Part shown: positions 25,410 to 34,681 of the stretch, in pieces
Numbering within the stretch: position 1 is the stretch's first letter
How the letters are laid out: every line of letters starts with the position of its first letter
Origin: Paractinoplanes ferrugineus
Lineage (GTDB): Bacteria > Actinomycetota > Actinomycetes > Mycobacteriales > Micromonosporaceae
NCBI RefSeq assembly: GCF_016862195.1
Contig: NZ_BOMM01000035.1
Location: 62,001-126,000 of the forward strand
Length of the DNA stretch: 64,000 bases
Direction of reading: 5' to 3'
The notes under the pieces: model-generated
What the model saw: the letters and a program-made list of their open reading frames with translations, nothing else
Told to the model about the DNA's origin: nothing
The model's database searches: none
Position numbers and translations under genes: made by a program

Positions 25410-26426
25410 ATGAAGACGTTGCAGATGGTCCTGCCCTCGGTCGGCGAGCCCGAGGTGATCGAGCCGCGGCAGGCGACACTCGCGCCGATCGGATCAGCCC
25501 AGGCGCGGGTGCGCGTGACCGTGACCGGGGTGTCCTTCGCCGAGCAGGCGATGCGCCGAGGCAAGTACTACCAACAGCCCGCGTTCCCCTTCGTCCCCGG
25601 CTACGACCTGGTGGGGGTCATCGAGGAGTTCGGCGCCGACGCTCCGGCCGGCCTGGCCCTCGGCCAACGCGTCGCCGCCCTCACCAAGATCGGTGGATGG
25701 GCCGAACAGGTCGTGCTCGACGCCGCCGACCTCGTTCCGGTCCCGGACGCGGTGACCGATCAGGACGCCGAGACCGTCATCATCAACGGCCTGACCGCGA
25801 TTCGGGTCCTCCGCCTGATCGGCGCCCGGCGCGGTGCCACCATCGTCGTGCTCGGGGCTGCCGGCGGTGTCGGCTCCGTGCTCGTCCAACTCGCCCTGCG
25901 CGCCGGTCTGCGGGTCATCGGCACCGCCGGCCCCAGCCAGCAGGACCGCCTGCGCGCCCTCGGCGTCATCCCGATCGACTACCGCGCCGAGGACGTCGGT
26001 CGCCGCGTGCGGGAGCTGGCCCCCGACGGCGTCGCCGGCGTCGTCGACCACGTCGGCGGCCCCGGCATCCGGACCTCCTGGCGGATGCTCGCCCGCGGGG
26101 GTTACCTGGTCAGCCTCAGCGACATGAGTGTCGCCGGCGCCAAGCACCCGATGGTCCCGTTCATGCGTCACTACCTGCGGCTGCAGCTGTGGAACATCCT
26201 GCCCAACGGCCGGCACGCCAAGTTCTTCGACATCTGGGCCGGGCACCGCGACCTTGCCACGTACCGCCGCCGGCTCAGCGACGACCTGCAAACTCTCTTC
26301 GCGCACCTGGTCGCCGGCGACATCCACGCCCCGATCGACTCCGTCTACCCGCTCAAGCAGGCCGCCGCCGCCCTGCGGCGAGCCGAACAGGGCGGACTCG
26401 CCGGCAAAATCCTGCTGGTCACCTGA
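25410..26426 (+). CDS. MDR-superfamily alcohol dehydrogenase / quinone reductase
   Basis: A 338-residue medium-chain reductase of the zinc-independent kind. GroES domain: GVSFAEQAMRRGKYYQQPAF then VPGYDLVGVIEEFG; Rossmann motif: VVLGAAGGVGSVLVQLAL (~145-162) for NAD(P)H. The C-terminal half with RHYLRLQLWNILPNGRHAKF is longer than in PIG3-type enzymes and resembles fungal-type or synaptic-vesicle VAT-1-like reductases. Start ATG 25410 follows GAGGGA by 9 nt; an in-frame ATG at 25377 has no RBS. Presumably induced through the divergent TetR repressor by a reactive ligand that the enzyme then reduces (inference). Confidence 0.87.
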   Translation: MKTLQMVLPSVGEPEVIEPRQATLAPIGSAQARVRVTVTGVSFAEQAMRRGKYYQQPAFPFVPGYDLVGVIEEFGADAPAGLALGQRVAALTKIGGWAEQVVLDAADLVPVPDAVTDQDAETVIINGLTAIRVLRLIGARRGATIVVLGAAGGVGSVLVQLALRAGLRVIGTAGPSQQDRLRALGVIPIDYRAEDVGRRVRELAPDGVAGVVDHVGGPGIRTSWRMLARGGYLVSLSDMSVAGAKHPMVPFMRHYLRLQLWNILPNGRHAKFFDIWAGHRDLATYRRRLSDDLQTLFAHLVAGDIHAPIDSVYPLKQAAAALRRAEQGGLAGKILLVT

Positions 26427-26439
26427 GCCGACGCCCAGT

Positions 26440-26467
26440 GGCCCGAGCCATTTTGGTGGCCCGGGCC
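26440..26467. terminator. Terminator between convergent oxidoreductase genes
   Basis: GGCCCGAGCCA / TGGCCCGGGCC with one mismatch and a T/G-rich 6-nt loop, between genes ending at 26426 (+) and 26476 (-). Confidence 0.65.
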
Positions 26468-26475
26468 GGCGTTCG

Positions 26476-27330
26476 TCAGCTCTTGGCGCCGTAGTTCATG
26501 GTGTCGGGGTTCGCGCCCGTACGCCCCTTGTCGCCGCGGTCGAGGGCGGTGATGCTGCCCATCGCGCCGCCGTCGAGCTCGAAGTCGAAGATCTCGAAGT
26601 TCTCGCGGACCCGCTCCGCCGTCTTCGACTTCGGGAAGATGATGTCGCCGCGCTGGATGTGCCAGCGCAGGACGACCTGTGCCGGGGTCTTGCCCACCTG
26701 GCGGGCGATCTCGGTGATCACCGGGTCGGCGAGGACCTCGCCCTGGGCGATCGGGGAGTACGCCTCGGTGGCGATCTCGTTGTCGGTGTTGTACGCGCGC
26801 AGGGCGTCGTTCGTCAGGTACGGGTGCACTTCGATCTGGTTCACCGCGGGGCGGACCTGGGTCTCGGCGCGCAGCCGGCCGAGGTGGTGCTCGGTGAAGT
26901 TGGAGACGCCGATCGAGCGGGCCCGGCCGTCGCGGTAGAACTCCTCGAGGGTGTTCCACGTCTGCACGAAGTCGCCGCCGTAGCTCCCCGGCATCGGCCA
27001 GTGGATCAGGAACAGGTCGACGTAGTCGGTGCCCAACGCCTTGAGGGTGTCGTCGAACGCGTTGCGGGCGTCGTCCGGCTCGTGGAAGCCGTTGTTGAGC
27101 TTGCTGGTGATGAAGAACTCGCTGCGGTCCAGGCCGGAGTGGTGCACGGCCTCACCCACGCCCGCCTCGTTGCCGTACATCTGGGCGGTGTCGATGTGCC
27201 GGTAGCCGATCTCGATCGCCGTCTCGACAGCCGCGCGGGTCTCCTCCGGCGGAACCTGGAAGACGCCGAAACCCAACTGCGGGATGGTACGGCCGTCGTT
27301 GAGCGAGATGGCCGGGATTGCGGAACTCAT
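26476..27330 (-). CDS. Aldo/keto reductase
   Basis: A 284-residue (beta/alpha)8 NADPH-dependent reductase of the AKR5/DkgA-like group. The catalytic tetrad is visible: Asp and Tyr in DTAQMYGNE, Lys in ITSKLNNG, His in FLIHWPMPG. Late IIFPKSKTAERVRENF contacts the NADPH phosphate. ATG 27330 is chosen from GGAG 5 nt upstream; the frame continues further up without an RBS. Family activity: reduction of aldehydes and ketones such as 2,5-diketogluconate or methylglyoxal. Monocistronic. Confidence 0.93.
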   Translation of the reverse strand: MSSAIPAISLNDGRTIPQLGFGVFQVPPEETRAAVETAIEIGYRHIDTAQMYGNEAGVGEAVHHSGLDRSEFFITSKLNNGFHEPDDARNAFDDTLKALGTDYVDLFLIHWPMPGSYGGDFVQTWNTLEEFYRDGRARSIGVSNFTEHHLGRLRAETQVRPAVNQIEVHPYLTNDALRAYNTDNEIATEAYSPIAQGEVLADPVITEIARQVGKTPAQVVLRWHIQRGDIIFPKSKTAERVRENFEIFDFELDGGAMGSITALDRGDKGRTGANPDTMNYGAKS

Positions 27331-27499
27331 AGTTCTCCTCTTGCTCGTCGGGATGCCGTAACCAAGCCATACCCGCTGAGCGGGCCGATCCACCGGTTCG
27401 ACCGCATGCGTCGCTGTGATCGGCAAGACCCAGGCAAGATCAGAAGATCAGCGGCGATACGTACGTTTCGTACTGTACGTGGCGTTATCTGGGTAGGCG

Positions 27500-28921
27500 T
27501 CAGTGGTCGAGTTCGGCGGCCTGCTTGGGCAGGAGCGGGACCGCGAGCAGGCAGAGGGATACGAGCCCGAGCGAGACGAGCAGGGTGATGGTCATCGCTC
27601 GGACGCCACCGGAAGCCACGGTGGTGAGGAAGACGCTCGTCACCACGGCCGAGCCGATCCCGTTGGCCACCTGTTGCACCGCGCTTATCGACCCGCTGGC
27701 CGCGCCCGCCTCGTGGGCCTCGACGTCACCGAGCGCGGTGTTGAAGATCGTGCTGAAACAGATCCCGGCGCCGAGTCCCATGATGAACAGGGCGATGGCG
27801 TTCTGCCACCAGGTGATGTCGAGGCCGGCCCGGTTGACGAAGAACAGCAGGACGGCGATGCCGAGTACGTCGAGAAGGAGCCCGGCGAACGCCAGCCGGC
27901 GGCCAAGGCGGCCGATCAATGCCGCGCTGGCCCCGGAACCGCCCATGATTCCTATCGTCAGCGGGATCAGGCTGATGGCGGTGTGGGTCGGGGTGTAGTG
28001 CAGTTCGTACTGGAAGAACAGAGACACCACGTACATCAGGCCGGCGAAGGCGGCGAAGACCAGCAGGCCCATGATCAGACCCGCGGTGAAACCGCGGTTC
28101 GTGAAGAGCGAACGGGCGAGCAGCGGCTCGGGAGTGGTCGCCTGACGCCGCACGAATCCGCCGAAGACGACGACACCGACGACGATGCTCGCGATCGGAA
28201 GGGCGTCCCAGCCGTCGGTGGACCCGGTGATGAGGCCGAACAGGACGCCGAACAACGCCGCGATGAGCAGCAGCGAACCGAGCACGTCCAGCCGCGTGCC
28301 GCGATGCGCCGGCACGTTCGGCAGGAACCGCCAAGCGAAGACCAGGGCAAATCCGCCGATCACGATGTTGATCAGGAAGATCGGGCGCCAGTGCAGACCG
28401 AAGAGGTTCGCGTCGATCAGGAAACCGCCCAGGATGGGGCCACCTACCGCGAAGATGCCGAGCATCGGCGCGAACACCGAGAACGCCTTCTGCATCGCCG
28501 CTTTGGGAAACGTCGCGGTGATGATCGCCATGCCCTGCGGAATCAGGAACGCGCCGAAGACGCCCTGGAGAACGCGGGCCGCGATCAGCGTCCCACCGTT
28601 GGGGGCCAGGCCCGCGAATGCCGAGGCCGCCACGAAGCCGGCCATGCCGGTGAGGAAGGTCTGCCGCTGGCCGAATTTGTCGCCCACCCGGCCGCCAAGG
28701 ACGAGAAGCGAGCCAAGGGCGAGAGCGTACGCGGCTCCCAGCCACTTGATGAGCGATTCGCCGGCGCCGAGGTCGTGCACGATCGACGGGGCGGCGATGT
28801 TGGTGATCGTCGAGTCGACCAGGTCGAGGGCATCGGCCAGCAGTACGGCGATCAAAGTCAGCCAGAGCTGGGTGTTCGAGATCGTTTTCGGCGTTGCCTC
28901 GGCCGGCGGCGTCGTGGTCAT
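27500..28921 (-). CDS. MFS drug exporter, DHA2 (EmrB/QacA) family
   Basis: A 473-residue transporter with the 14-helix DHA2 layout. Motif A is GRVGDKFGQR after helix 2, the motif C region is GPILGGFLID (antiporter signature) and helix 1 carries LDLVDSTITNIAAPSI, typical of proton-coupled multidrug exporters. ATG 28921 follows an AGGTG site. Its promoter region carries two copies of the operator found at the adjacent TetR gene, so it is almost certainly repressed by that regulator and induced by its own substrates. Substrate unknown. Confidence 0.92.
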   Translation of the reverse strand: MTTTPPAEATPKTISNTQLWLTLIAVLLADALDLVDSTITNIAAPSIVHDLGAGESLIKWLGAAYALALGSLLVLGGRVGDKFGQRQTFLTGMAGFVAASAFAGLAPNGGTLIAARVLQGVFGAFLIPQGMAIITATFPKAAMQKAFSVFAPMLGIFAVGGPILGGFLIDANLFGLHWRPIFLINIVIGGFALVFAWRFLPNVPAHRGTRLDVLGSLLLIAALFGVLFGLITGSTDGWDALPIASIVVGVVVFGGFVRRQATTPEPLLARSLFTNRGFTAGLIMGLLVFAAFAGLMYVVSLFFQYELHYTPTHTAISLIPLTIGIMGGSGASAALIGRLGRRLAFAGLLLDVLGIAVLLFFVNRAGLDITWWQNAIALFIMGLGAGICFSTIFNTALGDVEAHEAGAASGSISAVQQVANGIGSAVVTSVFLTTVASGGVRAMTITLLVSLGLVSLCLLAVPLLPKQAAELDH

Positions 28922-28957
28922 GGGTGCACCTGCAATCACTGGGGATCTCGTTCTCTA

Positions 28958-28996
28958 CGAACGCGTTCGCTACACCACGATAACGAACGTGTTCGT
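28958..28996. promoter_or_regulatory. Double TetR operator at the MFS promoter
   Basis: CGAACGCGTTCG (28958-28969) and ACGAACGTGTTCGT (28983-28996), two near-identical palindromes 26 bp apart, just upstream of the exporter. A third copy is at 29754. Confidence 0.78.
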
Positions 28997-29068
28997 AGCG
29001 AACAAGGTCCGATCGGCCGACCGGGGTGCGTCAAGCGGTGTGGAGAAGCCCGACCCCGTGGTCGCGGG

Positions 29069-29743
29069 TCAGTCGGCGATGGCCTTGAGGATCTGACCGA
29101 AAGCCCAGCGCATCCGCTCCAGGCCGGTGCCGGAGAACAGCTCGTCGCGGGCGCGGACTATGTGCGGGTAATCCTCGGTTGCCGCCGCGCTGATCGCGGC
29201 GACGAGTTCTTCCTGCTCGTGCTCGGCTTCGCCGGCCTCCGTGCGGCTGCCCTGCTCGGCGGCGGTTGCCGTGGCGTGTTGCAAGAGCAGATCAACCCCC
29301 CAGGCGGCCTGCCGGGTCTGAACGCCACCGGCGGCGAGAAGCCCGAGGATGGACTCGATGAGCGCTAGATACCGAGGCCCGTACGGACGCAGCGTGAGCA
29401 CCGACCGGGCCAGGCTCGGATAGCCGAACAGCAGCGTGGTGTAGGCGATCAGCAGTTCGGTGAGCTGCTCGCTCCAGGCCGCACCGCGGTCCTCGGCGGG
29501 CGCCGGCAAATCCGCCAGTAGCTCGTCAAGCAGGGCGCCGTGCAGTTCGGCGGTATTGCGCAGGTAGACATAGAGCGACGCCGGCCCGGTGTCGAGTTCG
29601 GTCGCCAGCCGTCGCATGGTGACCCGCTCGAGTCCCTCTTCACGCATGATCTGCAGAGCGGTCGCGACGACGCCTTCGCGGCTCAGGGGCGGCTTGGCCG
29701 GCCGGTCGCGGCGGCTGACGGGAATGCGGCGCGCGCTCATCAT
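29069..29743 (-). CDS. TetR-family regulator of the MFS exporter
   Basis: A 224-residue repressor. Basic arm RRIPVSRRDRPAKPPLSREG, then the HTH VTMRRLATELDTGPASLYVYL (~45-65), as in the TetR/ActII subgroup that pairs with exporters. The C-terminal domain (~75-215) has the usual TetR_C layout with a helix LLQHATATAAEQG. Starts at ATG 29743 or 29740. The CGAACGCGTTCG palindrome lies 11 nt upstream of its own start and twice in front of the exporter, which explains autorepression and exporter control. Confidence 0.9.
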   Translation of the reverse strand: MMSARRIPVSRRDRPAKPPLSREGVVATALQIMREEGLERVTMRRLATELDTGPASLYVYLRNTAELHGALLDELLADLPAPAEDRGAAWSEQLTELLIAYTTLLFGYPSLARSVLTLRPYGPRYLALIESILGLLAAGGVQTRQAAWGVDLLLQHATATAAEQGSRTEAGEAEHEQEELVAAISAAATEDYPHIVRARDELFSGTGLERMRWAFGQILKAIAD

Positions 29744-29753
29744 TTGATCGTAG

Positions 29754-29765
29754 CGAACGCGTTCG
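29754..29765. promoter_or_regulatory. TetR operator at the regulator's own promoter
   Basis: CGAACGCGTTCG, identical to the site at 28958-28969, 11 nt upstream of the TetR start codon. Confidence 0.78.
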
Positions 29766-29790
29766 TGGGGTGCTCGAACGAGCCTCGGCG

Positions 29791-30423
29791 CTATTGCTGG
29801 ACGCGGTAGGCGGCCACGTCCCACGTCATCCTGTAATAGTTGCGCACCATGGTGCGGTCCTGCAGTTGCAATGCCGGCATCTTGTCGACCTGGCGCCACA
29901 GGCGTTTCACGTTGGCGCCGCGGAACATCGAGATGATGACGAGCCCGTTTCCGGACAACCACTGGGTGCTGCGGGCCAGGACTTCGAGCGGGCGCTCCAG
30001 GTAATACAGCGACTCGTTGAACACCACCACGTCGAACCGGTCGGCCGGCTCCCACACGTTGCTGTCGGCCACCTCGAAGCTCACCCCGTCGCCCGCGCGC
30101 TCGTTGGCCTGCCGAATCGCGTTCGCCGACAGGTCGACTCCCCGGTAACGGCCGAACCGGGAGCGGTCCATCAGCTCCACCAGCCGGCCCTGCCCGCACC
30201 CGATGTCGAGGACGTCCGGCCGCTTGCCGCCGTAGCGGGAGTAGCCGACGATCGCCATGTAGTGCGCGATCTCGCCGATTTCGTAAAGGTAGTCCCAGCC
30301 CCCACCCTCGTACTGCGTCTCCCAGCTGCTAACCGGTAGCGGCCCCTGCCGCGGGCCGAGGCCGACGCGACTCACGGCCGCCCGAACCAGGCTGCTGACG
30401 GTGGTGTCCCGACTGAAAGGCAC
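29791..30423 (-). CDS. Class I SAM-dependent methyltransferase
   Basis: A 210-residue methyltransferase. Motif I is VLDIGCGQGRLVELM, the post-I acidic residue is in YRGVDLSANAIRQA, motif IV is FDVVVFNESLYYLE and a later GNGLVIISMF. The N-terminal block WETQYEGGGWDYLYEIGEIA resembles methyltransferases found with sugar or O-antigen genes. GTG 30423 is chosen: GGAG lies 7 nt upstream, whereas the ATG at 30438 precedes that RBS. The substrate cannot be inferred; no operon partner is visible. Confidence 0.82.
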   Translation of the reverse strand: MPFSRDTTVSSLVRAAVSRVGLGPRQGPLPVSSWETQYEGGGWDYLYEIGEIAHYMAIVGYSRYGGKRPDVLDIGCGQGRLVELMDRSRFGRYRGVDLSANAIRQANERAGDGVSFEVADSNVWEPADRFDVVVFNESLYYLERPLEVLARSTQWLSGNGLVIISMFRGANVKRLWRQVDKMPALQLQDRTMVRNYYRMTWDVAAYRVQQ

Positions 30424-30752
30424 GCTTTTTCTCCTCATTCGAGTGGCGACGATGTCACTGTCGAAGCGGCGGGCGTACATCGTCGGACGTAATTTCCACT
30501 GAGGATAGAGCGAGTAGTCGGTTCGGGACGGCCCCGTCGGGGTCGATGCGGTGGATAAGCCGTGCTCTTCGGAATTCGCCTCGAAAGCAGCGTACGGTCC
30601 AAAAAGGAAATGCTGCGCCCTGATGGCTTTGATGGATCGGTTCGGCAGGTGAATGCTGTCCGAACGGACGGTACGGTCGCGTTGCATCGTGTCGCATGAT
30701 CTTTCCCGCTGATGTTCGCCGGAACGTCGATCCTCTCGTGACTGGAACGCTC

Positions 30753-31514
30753 ATGACTTCTGTGCGCCACCGCGCCCTCGCCCTTCTGCTCGCCGTCGCA
30801 CCGGCCGCCGCGCTGCTGACGGCCGCGCCGGCTCAGGCCGCCCGCTCCGCGGCTCTGCCGACGGTCAAGTCCGTGTCGACGAGCAAGACGAGTTTCGTGC
30901 TCAGCTCCAAAGCGGGGTGTAGCAAGGTCACCTTCACGGCGGTGCTCAGCGCGCCCATGCCGACGTCCGGCTACCTCCTCTCGCTCGTCGGCATCGACCT
31001 GTACGCACCCGGCAAGTCCGGCGACGACACCTATGCCGGCACCAAACTCAACCGGGTCGGGTCCAGCGCCACCTACTCCGGCTCGCTCAACTTCTGCGGC
31101 AAATACACCCCTGGCGCGTGGCGCGCGGAGGTCTACGGCGCGGCCGTTCCGAACGATGCCGACGACGAGAGCGACATCCAGCAGACCAACGTCGTCAAGG
31201 TCGGTATCTCGCTCAAGCGACCGTCCACGCTGTCCTTCAACGCGTCGCCGGAGCCGGTGAAGAAGGGCAAGAAGCTCACCGCGGCCGGCACTGTCAAGGT
31301 TGACGGCAAGGCGCTGTCCAAGGCCACCGTGCAGATCTACTTCAAGGCCAACGGTGCGAAGGCGTACTCGTTGAAGGGCAGCGCCACCACCAACAGCAAG
31401 GGCGCCTTCACCAAGAAGTTCACCGCCGCCAAGACCGGAACTTGGAAGGCCGTGTACGCCGGCAACACCACCAAGAACACCGCCGGCGCGACAGACGCGG
31501 TCAAGGTCAAGTAA
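30753..31514 (+). CDS. Small secreted protein with Ig-like C-terminal module
   Basis: A 253-residue exported protein. Signal peptide 1-29 (SVRHRALALLLAVAPAAALL, AQA-A). Middle domain ~35-150 has two Cys (SKAGCSKVTF, LNFCGKY) that may pair. The C-terminal ~85 residues form a bacterial Ig-like module (KKGKKLTAAGTVKVDG, WKAVYAGNTTKNTAGA) seen in many actinobacterial surface proteins and resembling the gene at the left edge of this window. Start ATG 30753; an in-frame GTG at 30738 lacks a better RBS. Function unknown. Confidence 0.72.
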   Translation: MTSVRHRALALLLAVAPAAALLTAAPAQAARSAALPTVKSVSTSKTSFVLSSKAGCSKVTFTAVLSAPMPTSGYLLSLVGIDLYAPGKSGDDTYAGTKLNRVGSSATYSGSLNFCGKYTPGAWRAEVYGAAVPNDADDESDIQQTNVVKVGISLKRPSTLSFNASPEPVKKGKKLTAAGTVKVDGKALSKATVQIYFKANGAKAYSLKGSATTNSKGAFTKKFTAAKTGTWKAVYAGNTTKNTAGATDAVKVK

Positions 31515-31519
31515 CCGAG

Positions 31520-31558
31520 CGCCGGCGGCCCGGGGCGACTTGGCCCCGACCGCCGGCG
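31520..31558. terminator. Bidirectional terminator
   Basis: CGCCGGCGG / CCGCCGGCG outer arms with an inner GGGGC/GCCCC pair, between the convergent secreted-protein and chemoreceptor genes. Confidence 0.7.
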
Positions 31559-31602
31559 ACAACTCCTTCGGCCGATGATCGACCGGTGGTTGCTGGACTG
31601 CG

Positions 31603-33180
31603 TCAGTACTTGAACTGGCCGACCAGGCCGTGAAGCGTGGCGCTCATTCGGGCGAGCTCGGCGACTGCCTGCTCGGAGGAGACGATCGCGGTCGACGTCT
31701 CGGACACCGCTGTCGACACGGTTGACAGGCTTTGGGAGACCTCGCGGCTGCTCGCCGAGGCTTCCGTCACGTTGCGGGACATCTCGGAGGTGGTCGCGGT
31801 CTGCTCCTCGACCGCCGAGGCGATGGTGGTCTGGTAGTCGTTGACCCGGGCGACGATCTCGCTCACCCGCCGGATCGCCTCGCTCGTCGCGGAAGCGCTT
31901 TGCTGGATGTGCTGGACACGTTTGCTGATGTCCTCGGTCGCCCGCGCGGTTTCCTGGGCGAGGTCTTTCACCTCGCTGGCCACCACGGCGAATCCCTTGC
32001 CGGATTCCCCGGCGCGAGCCGCCTCGATGGTGGCGTTCAGCGCCAGCAGGTTGGTCTGCTCGGCGATCGCGGTGATCAGGTTGACCACGTTGGTGATCTC
32101 GGCCGAGGACTGGCCGAGCATCGTGACGGTCCGGCTGGCCTCCTCGGCGACGCGCACCGCCTCGATGCCGGCCTGGCTGGCGTCGGAGGTATTCGAGGCG
32201 ATCTCGCGGATCGAGGCGCCCATCTCCTCCGCCCCGGCGGCGACAGTGGTCAGGGAGATGCTCATCGCCTCCGTGGAACCGGCGACTCCGCCGACCTCAC
32301 GAGAGGTCTGCTCGGCGGAGCCGGCGATGTGGCGGGTGCCACTCGACAATTGCTCACTGGCGGCAGCGAGCGAGTTCGCCTGGTCACCTATCTGCGCGAT
32401 GATGCCGGCCAGCTTCGCCACGAATCGGTTGAAGGTTGCCCCGAGGGTCCCGAACTCGTCGCGCCGCGATTCGTCGACCCGGTTCGTCAGGTCACCCCCG
32501 CCGTCGGCGATTTCCGCCAGCCGCCTGGTCAGCCCGGTCAGCGGCCGGAGGATGCTGCGGGCCAGCAGCCAGGCCAGGAGCATGACAAGTGCGGCGGCAA
32601 GCAGGACGCCCCCGATGATCACCGCCCGCGATGTGCTGGCGGTCTGCGCCGTTTGGTCGGCCCGCACGGTGAGCAGACTTGACTCGGTATTTCCCATCGT
32701 GGCCAGGGCGGCATGGATCTGGGTCATCACCGCCGCACCCTTGTTGGTCAGCACGATGTCCCGGGCCTGGGCGAACCCGCCGGTGCGGCGCAACTCGATC
32801 GTCTCGCTCATTTCAGCGAACTTGGCCTGTACGAGCTGGCGCAGTTCCGCGATTCGCTTCTGCTGAACGGGATTGTCAGCGGTGAGCTTGGCAACCGCGT
32901 CGATCCGTCCGGTCACCGCCTGGGACGCTTCGGTGTACGGCGTGAGATACGCGGCTTCTCCCGTGATCAGGTAGCCACGCTGCCCACTCTCGGCGTCCTT
33001 CAACACCCCGGTGATCTCATCGAGCCCCTGCAGCACCTGGTAGGTGTGGGCGACTTGGCCGCTGTTCCTCTCCAGTGTCGTGGTGTTCCGGTACGCCAAG
33101 GTGCCCACCACGCACAACACGAACAGGGGTACAGCGAACGAGGCCACCAACCGCGGAGTAAGGCGCTGCATCCAGCTCAT
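31603..33180 (-). CDS. Methyl-accepting chemotaxis protein with CHASE3 sensor
   Basis: A 525-residue transducer. Membrane helix 1 (LVASFAVPLFVLCVVGTLAY) at ~12-31, a periplasmic CHASE3 domain (~40-180; VLKDAESGQRGYLITG is diagnostic), membrane helix 2 (AVIIGGVLLAAALVMLLAWL) at ~190-210, HAMP (~212-265), then the cytoplasmic signalling coiled coil with the hairpin tip containing EQTNLLALNATIEAARAGE. ATG 33180 follows AAGGAGG by 9 nt. No chemotaxis or flagellar genes are adjacent, so this is an orphan receptor, presumably feeding a chemosensory array elsewhere; motile spores are known in Actinoplanes-type genera. Confidence 0.92.
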   Translation of the reverse strand: MSWMQRLTPRLVASFAVPLFVLCVVGTLAYRNTTTLERNSGQVAHTYQVLQGLDEITGVLKDAESGQRGYLITGEAAYLTPYTEASQAVTGRIDAVAKLTADNPVQQKRIAELRQLVQAKFAEMSETIELRRTGGFAQARDIVLTNKGAAVMTQIHAALATMGNTESSLLTVRADQTAQTASTSRAVIIGGVLLAAALVMLLAWLLARSILRPLTGLTRRLAEIADGGGDLTNRVDESRRDEFGTLGATFNRFVAKLAGIIAQIGDQANSLAAASEQLSSGTRHIAGSAEQTSREVGGVAGSTEAMSISLTTVAAGAEEMGASIREIASNTSDASQAGIEAVRVAEEASRTVTMLGQSSAEITNVVNLITAIAEQTNLLALNATIEAARAGESGKGFAVVASEVKDLAQETARATEDISKRVQHIQQSASATSEAIRRVSEIVARVNDYQTTIASAVEEQTATTSEMSRNVTEASASSREVSQSLSTVSTAVSETSTAIVSSEQAVAELARMSATLHGLVGQFKY

Positions 33181-33631
33181 AAAGATAAGCCTCCTTCGAT
33201 GGGCGGGAGAAGCGCCGCCGGGGAACGGGGAATCACACCTTTTGATCGGGTGCTGTGTCCTCGAGTTGAGGACCCGGCCGCGGGTTCCTTTTTCACCGTG
33301 GCGCCGGACCTGGCGTGCCGATCGGTAAGGGTATTTGCTTTGGTGCAAGCGTCAACCGCCGAACGGACACATTTATGGACGACAATAGATGGCAATCCGT
33401 TGAACAGTGGCCGCGTTCGCGCCGCCGGTGTTTTCCCCAGATTCCTCCCTGATGGCGGTGAGTCGGGTTCATTTTTGGTGGAAGTCGCGCTGTTGTGTCG
33501 TTGATCGGCTGGTACGCAAACGGCCTCCGATGCATTCTGACAACGCATTGACGGTCACCACTGCGCTCGACATAGTCAATTCAGCGGCGCGCCAGGTTCA
33601 CACTCGACCTGCTGAACCAAGGAGCTCATAA
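33181..33631. other. Divergent intergenic region (chemoreceptor / small secreted protein)
   Basis: 451 nt without a credible gene. It holds the promoters of two divergent genes and an imperfect palindrome TCCTCGAGTTGAGGA (33258-33272). I see no repeat or RNA gene. Confidence 0.4.
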
Positions 33632-34189
33632 ATGAAGATCAGTTCACGCATCCGCCCGTGGCGGACCGTTCGACGAGCTGTGCTCGGCGCGGTTCTGTCG
33701 ATGGGTCTGATCGCCGGTACCGCCACCGCTGCGCATGCCAGCATCTGGCAGCTCATCGACGGCTTCGACTACCAACCGGCGTCGACGTGGCAGGCCACAG
33801 CATCCGGCGCCAGTGGCTCCGGCTTCGACATCAACGCCGGCACCGCCCGTTCCGCTCCGAACAACGCCTTCCTGTGGGCCCAAACGCAGTTCTCGTCGGT
33901 CGGCCGCAGCGTCGTGCTGCGCAACAACTCGAGTCGGATCACCTGCGGGGCCGCCGTCTACCTCCAAGGGCTCAGCGGCGCGAGCGTGAACGTCGAGGTC
34001 ATCGACCCGTCCACCTGGACGTACATCTCGCTGAAGAACGTGACCCTCAACAGCAGCTCCTACACCATGGTCACCGTGCCGCCCTGGACCGGTGGCCCGA
34101 ACACGGTCTACTTCCGGGTCTCGCTGCTCGGAAAGGGCGGCTTCTCATCGATCCGCGCTGACGACGCCACCATCCAGTGCACCTTCTGA
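33632..34189 (+). CDS. Small secreted protein, lectin-like beta-sandwich
   Basis: A 185-residue exported protein. Signal peptide 1-36 (RRAVLGAVLSMGLIAGTATA, AHA-S). The mature part starts SIWQLIDGFDYQPASTWQ and is beta-rich with two Cys (RITCGAAVYL, ATIQCTF) likely disulphide-bonded; it resembles small actinobacterial carbohydrate-binding or jelly-roll proteins, but no family is certain. ATG 33632 follows AAGGAG by 7 nt. Monocistronic, no clear terminator. Confidence 0.7.
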   Translation: MKISSRIRPWRTVRRAVLGAVLSMGLIAGTATAAHASIWQLIDGFDYQPASTWQATASGASGSGFDINAGTARSAPNNAFLWAQTQFSSVGRSVVLRNNSSRITCGAAVYLQGLSGASVNVEVIDPSTWTYISLKNVTLNSSSYTMVTVPPWTGGPNTVYFRVSLLGKGGFSSIRADDATIQCTF

Positions 34190-34342
34190 CCGGCCGCTTC
34201 TGACCTGCACGTACCGACTGGCGCGCGTACTGATCAACAAACAGGTTTCGGCGCACGTTCCACCGTTCCGGGGCGTGCGCCGCACCTTCGGCCGAAGTCG
34301 AAACACTGCGTCGACCCGAGCCGAAGCTGACGCGCGACCAAC

Positions 34343-34549
34343 TCAAGTCGCTGGTCGGCCCCGTCCAGCCCGAGCCAAGGCGATCTCAGCCTCACCGGCA
34401 AGAGCGGTGACCAGGTCCGCCGCCGACGGCACGTCCTTGATCAGATCGACGCCCTCGCCGGCCCAGACCGGCAACGGCGGGACGACACCGCTCTGCTGGT
34501 CCCGCCCGGCCTCGGGATTACCGGCCAACTGACCCTCGCGGCCACGCTA
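34343..34549 (-). pseudogene. Nitronate monooxygenase C-terminal fragment
   Basis: About 65 in-frame codons ending at 34343 match the tail of nitronate monooxygenases (LPVWAGEGVDLIKDVPSAAD then LVTALAGEAEIALARA). Upstream the frame closes at a TAG about 9 codons before the first usable start, and the FMN barrel that makes up most of the ~330-residue family is missing. A decayed gene remnant between functional genes. Confidence 0.7.
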
Positions 34550-34681
34550 CCGGTCAAGATGCGACCCGGGACACCGCACGTACGGTCGCTTCTGTGTGTG
34601 CGTAGGGCAGGGCGAGCTCGAGCAGAAAGCCACCGGGAGAAAGCGCACGGCGCTGCTCTAGCCAACGCGAGGCGATCAGAC

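Noticed and set aside
30424..30687. An 88-residue N-terminal extension of the methyltransferase ending at 29791
   Set aside because: The RBS GAGGAG lies inside that stretch, directly before GTG 30423, and the extension has no conserved sequence.
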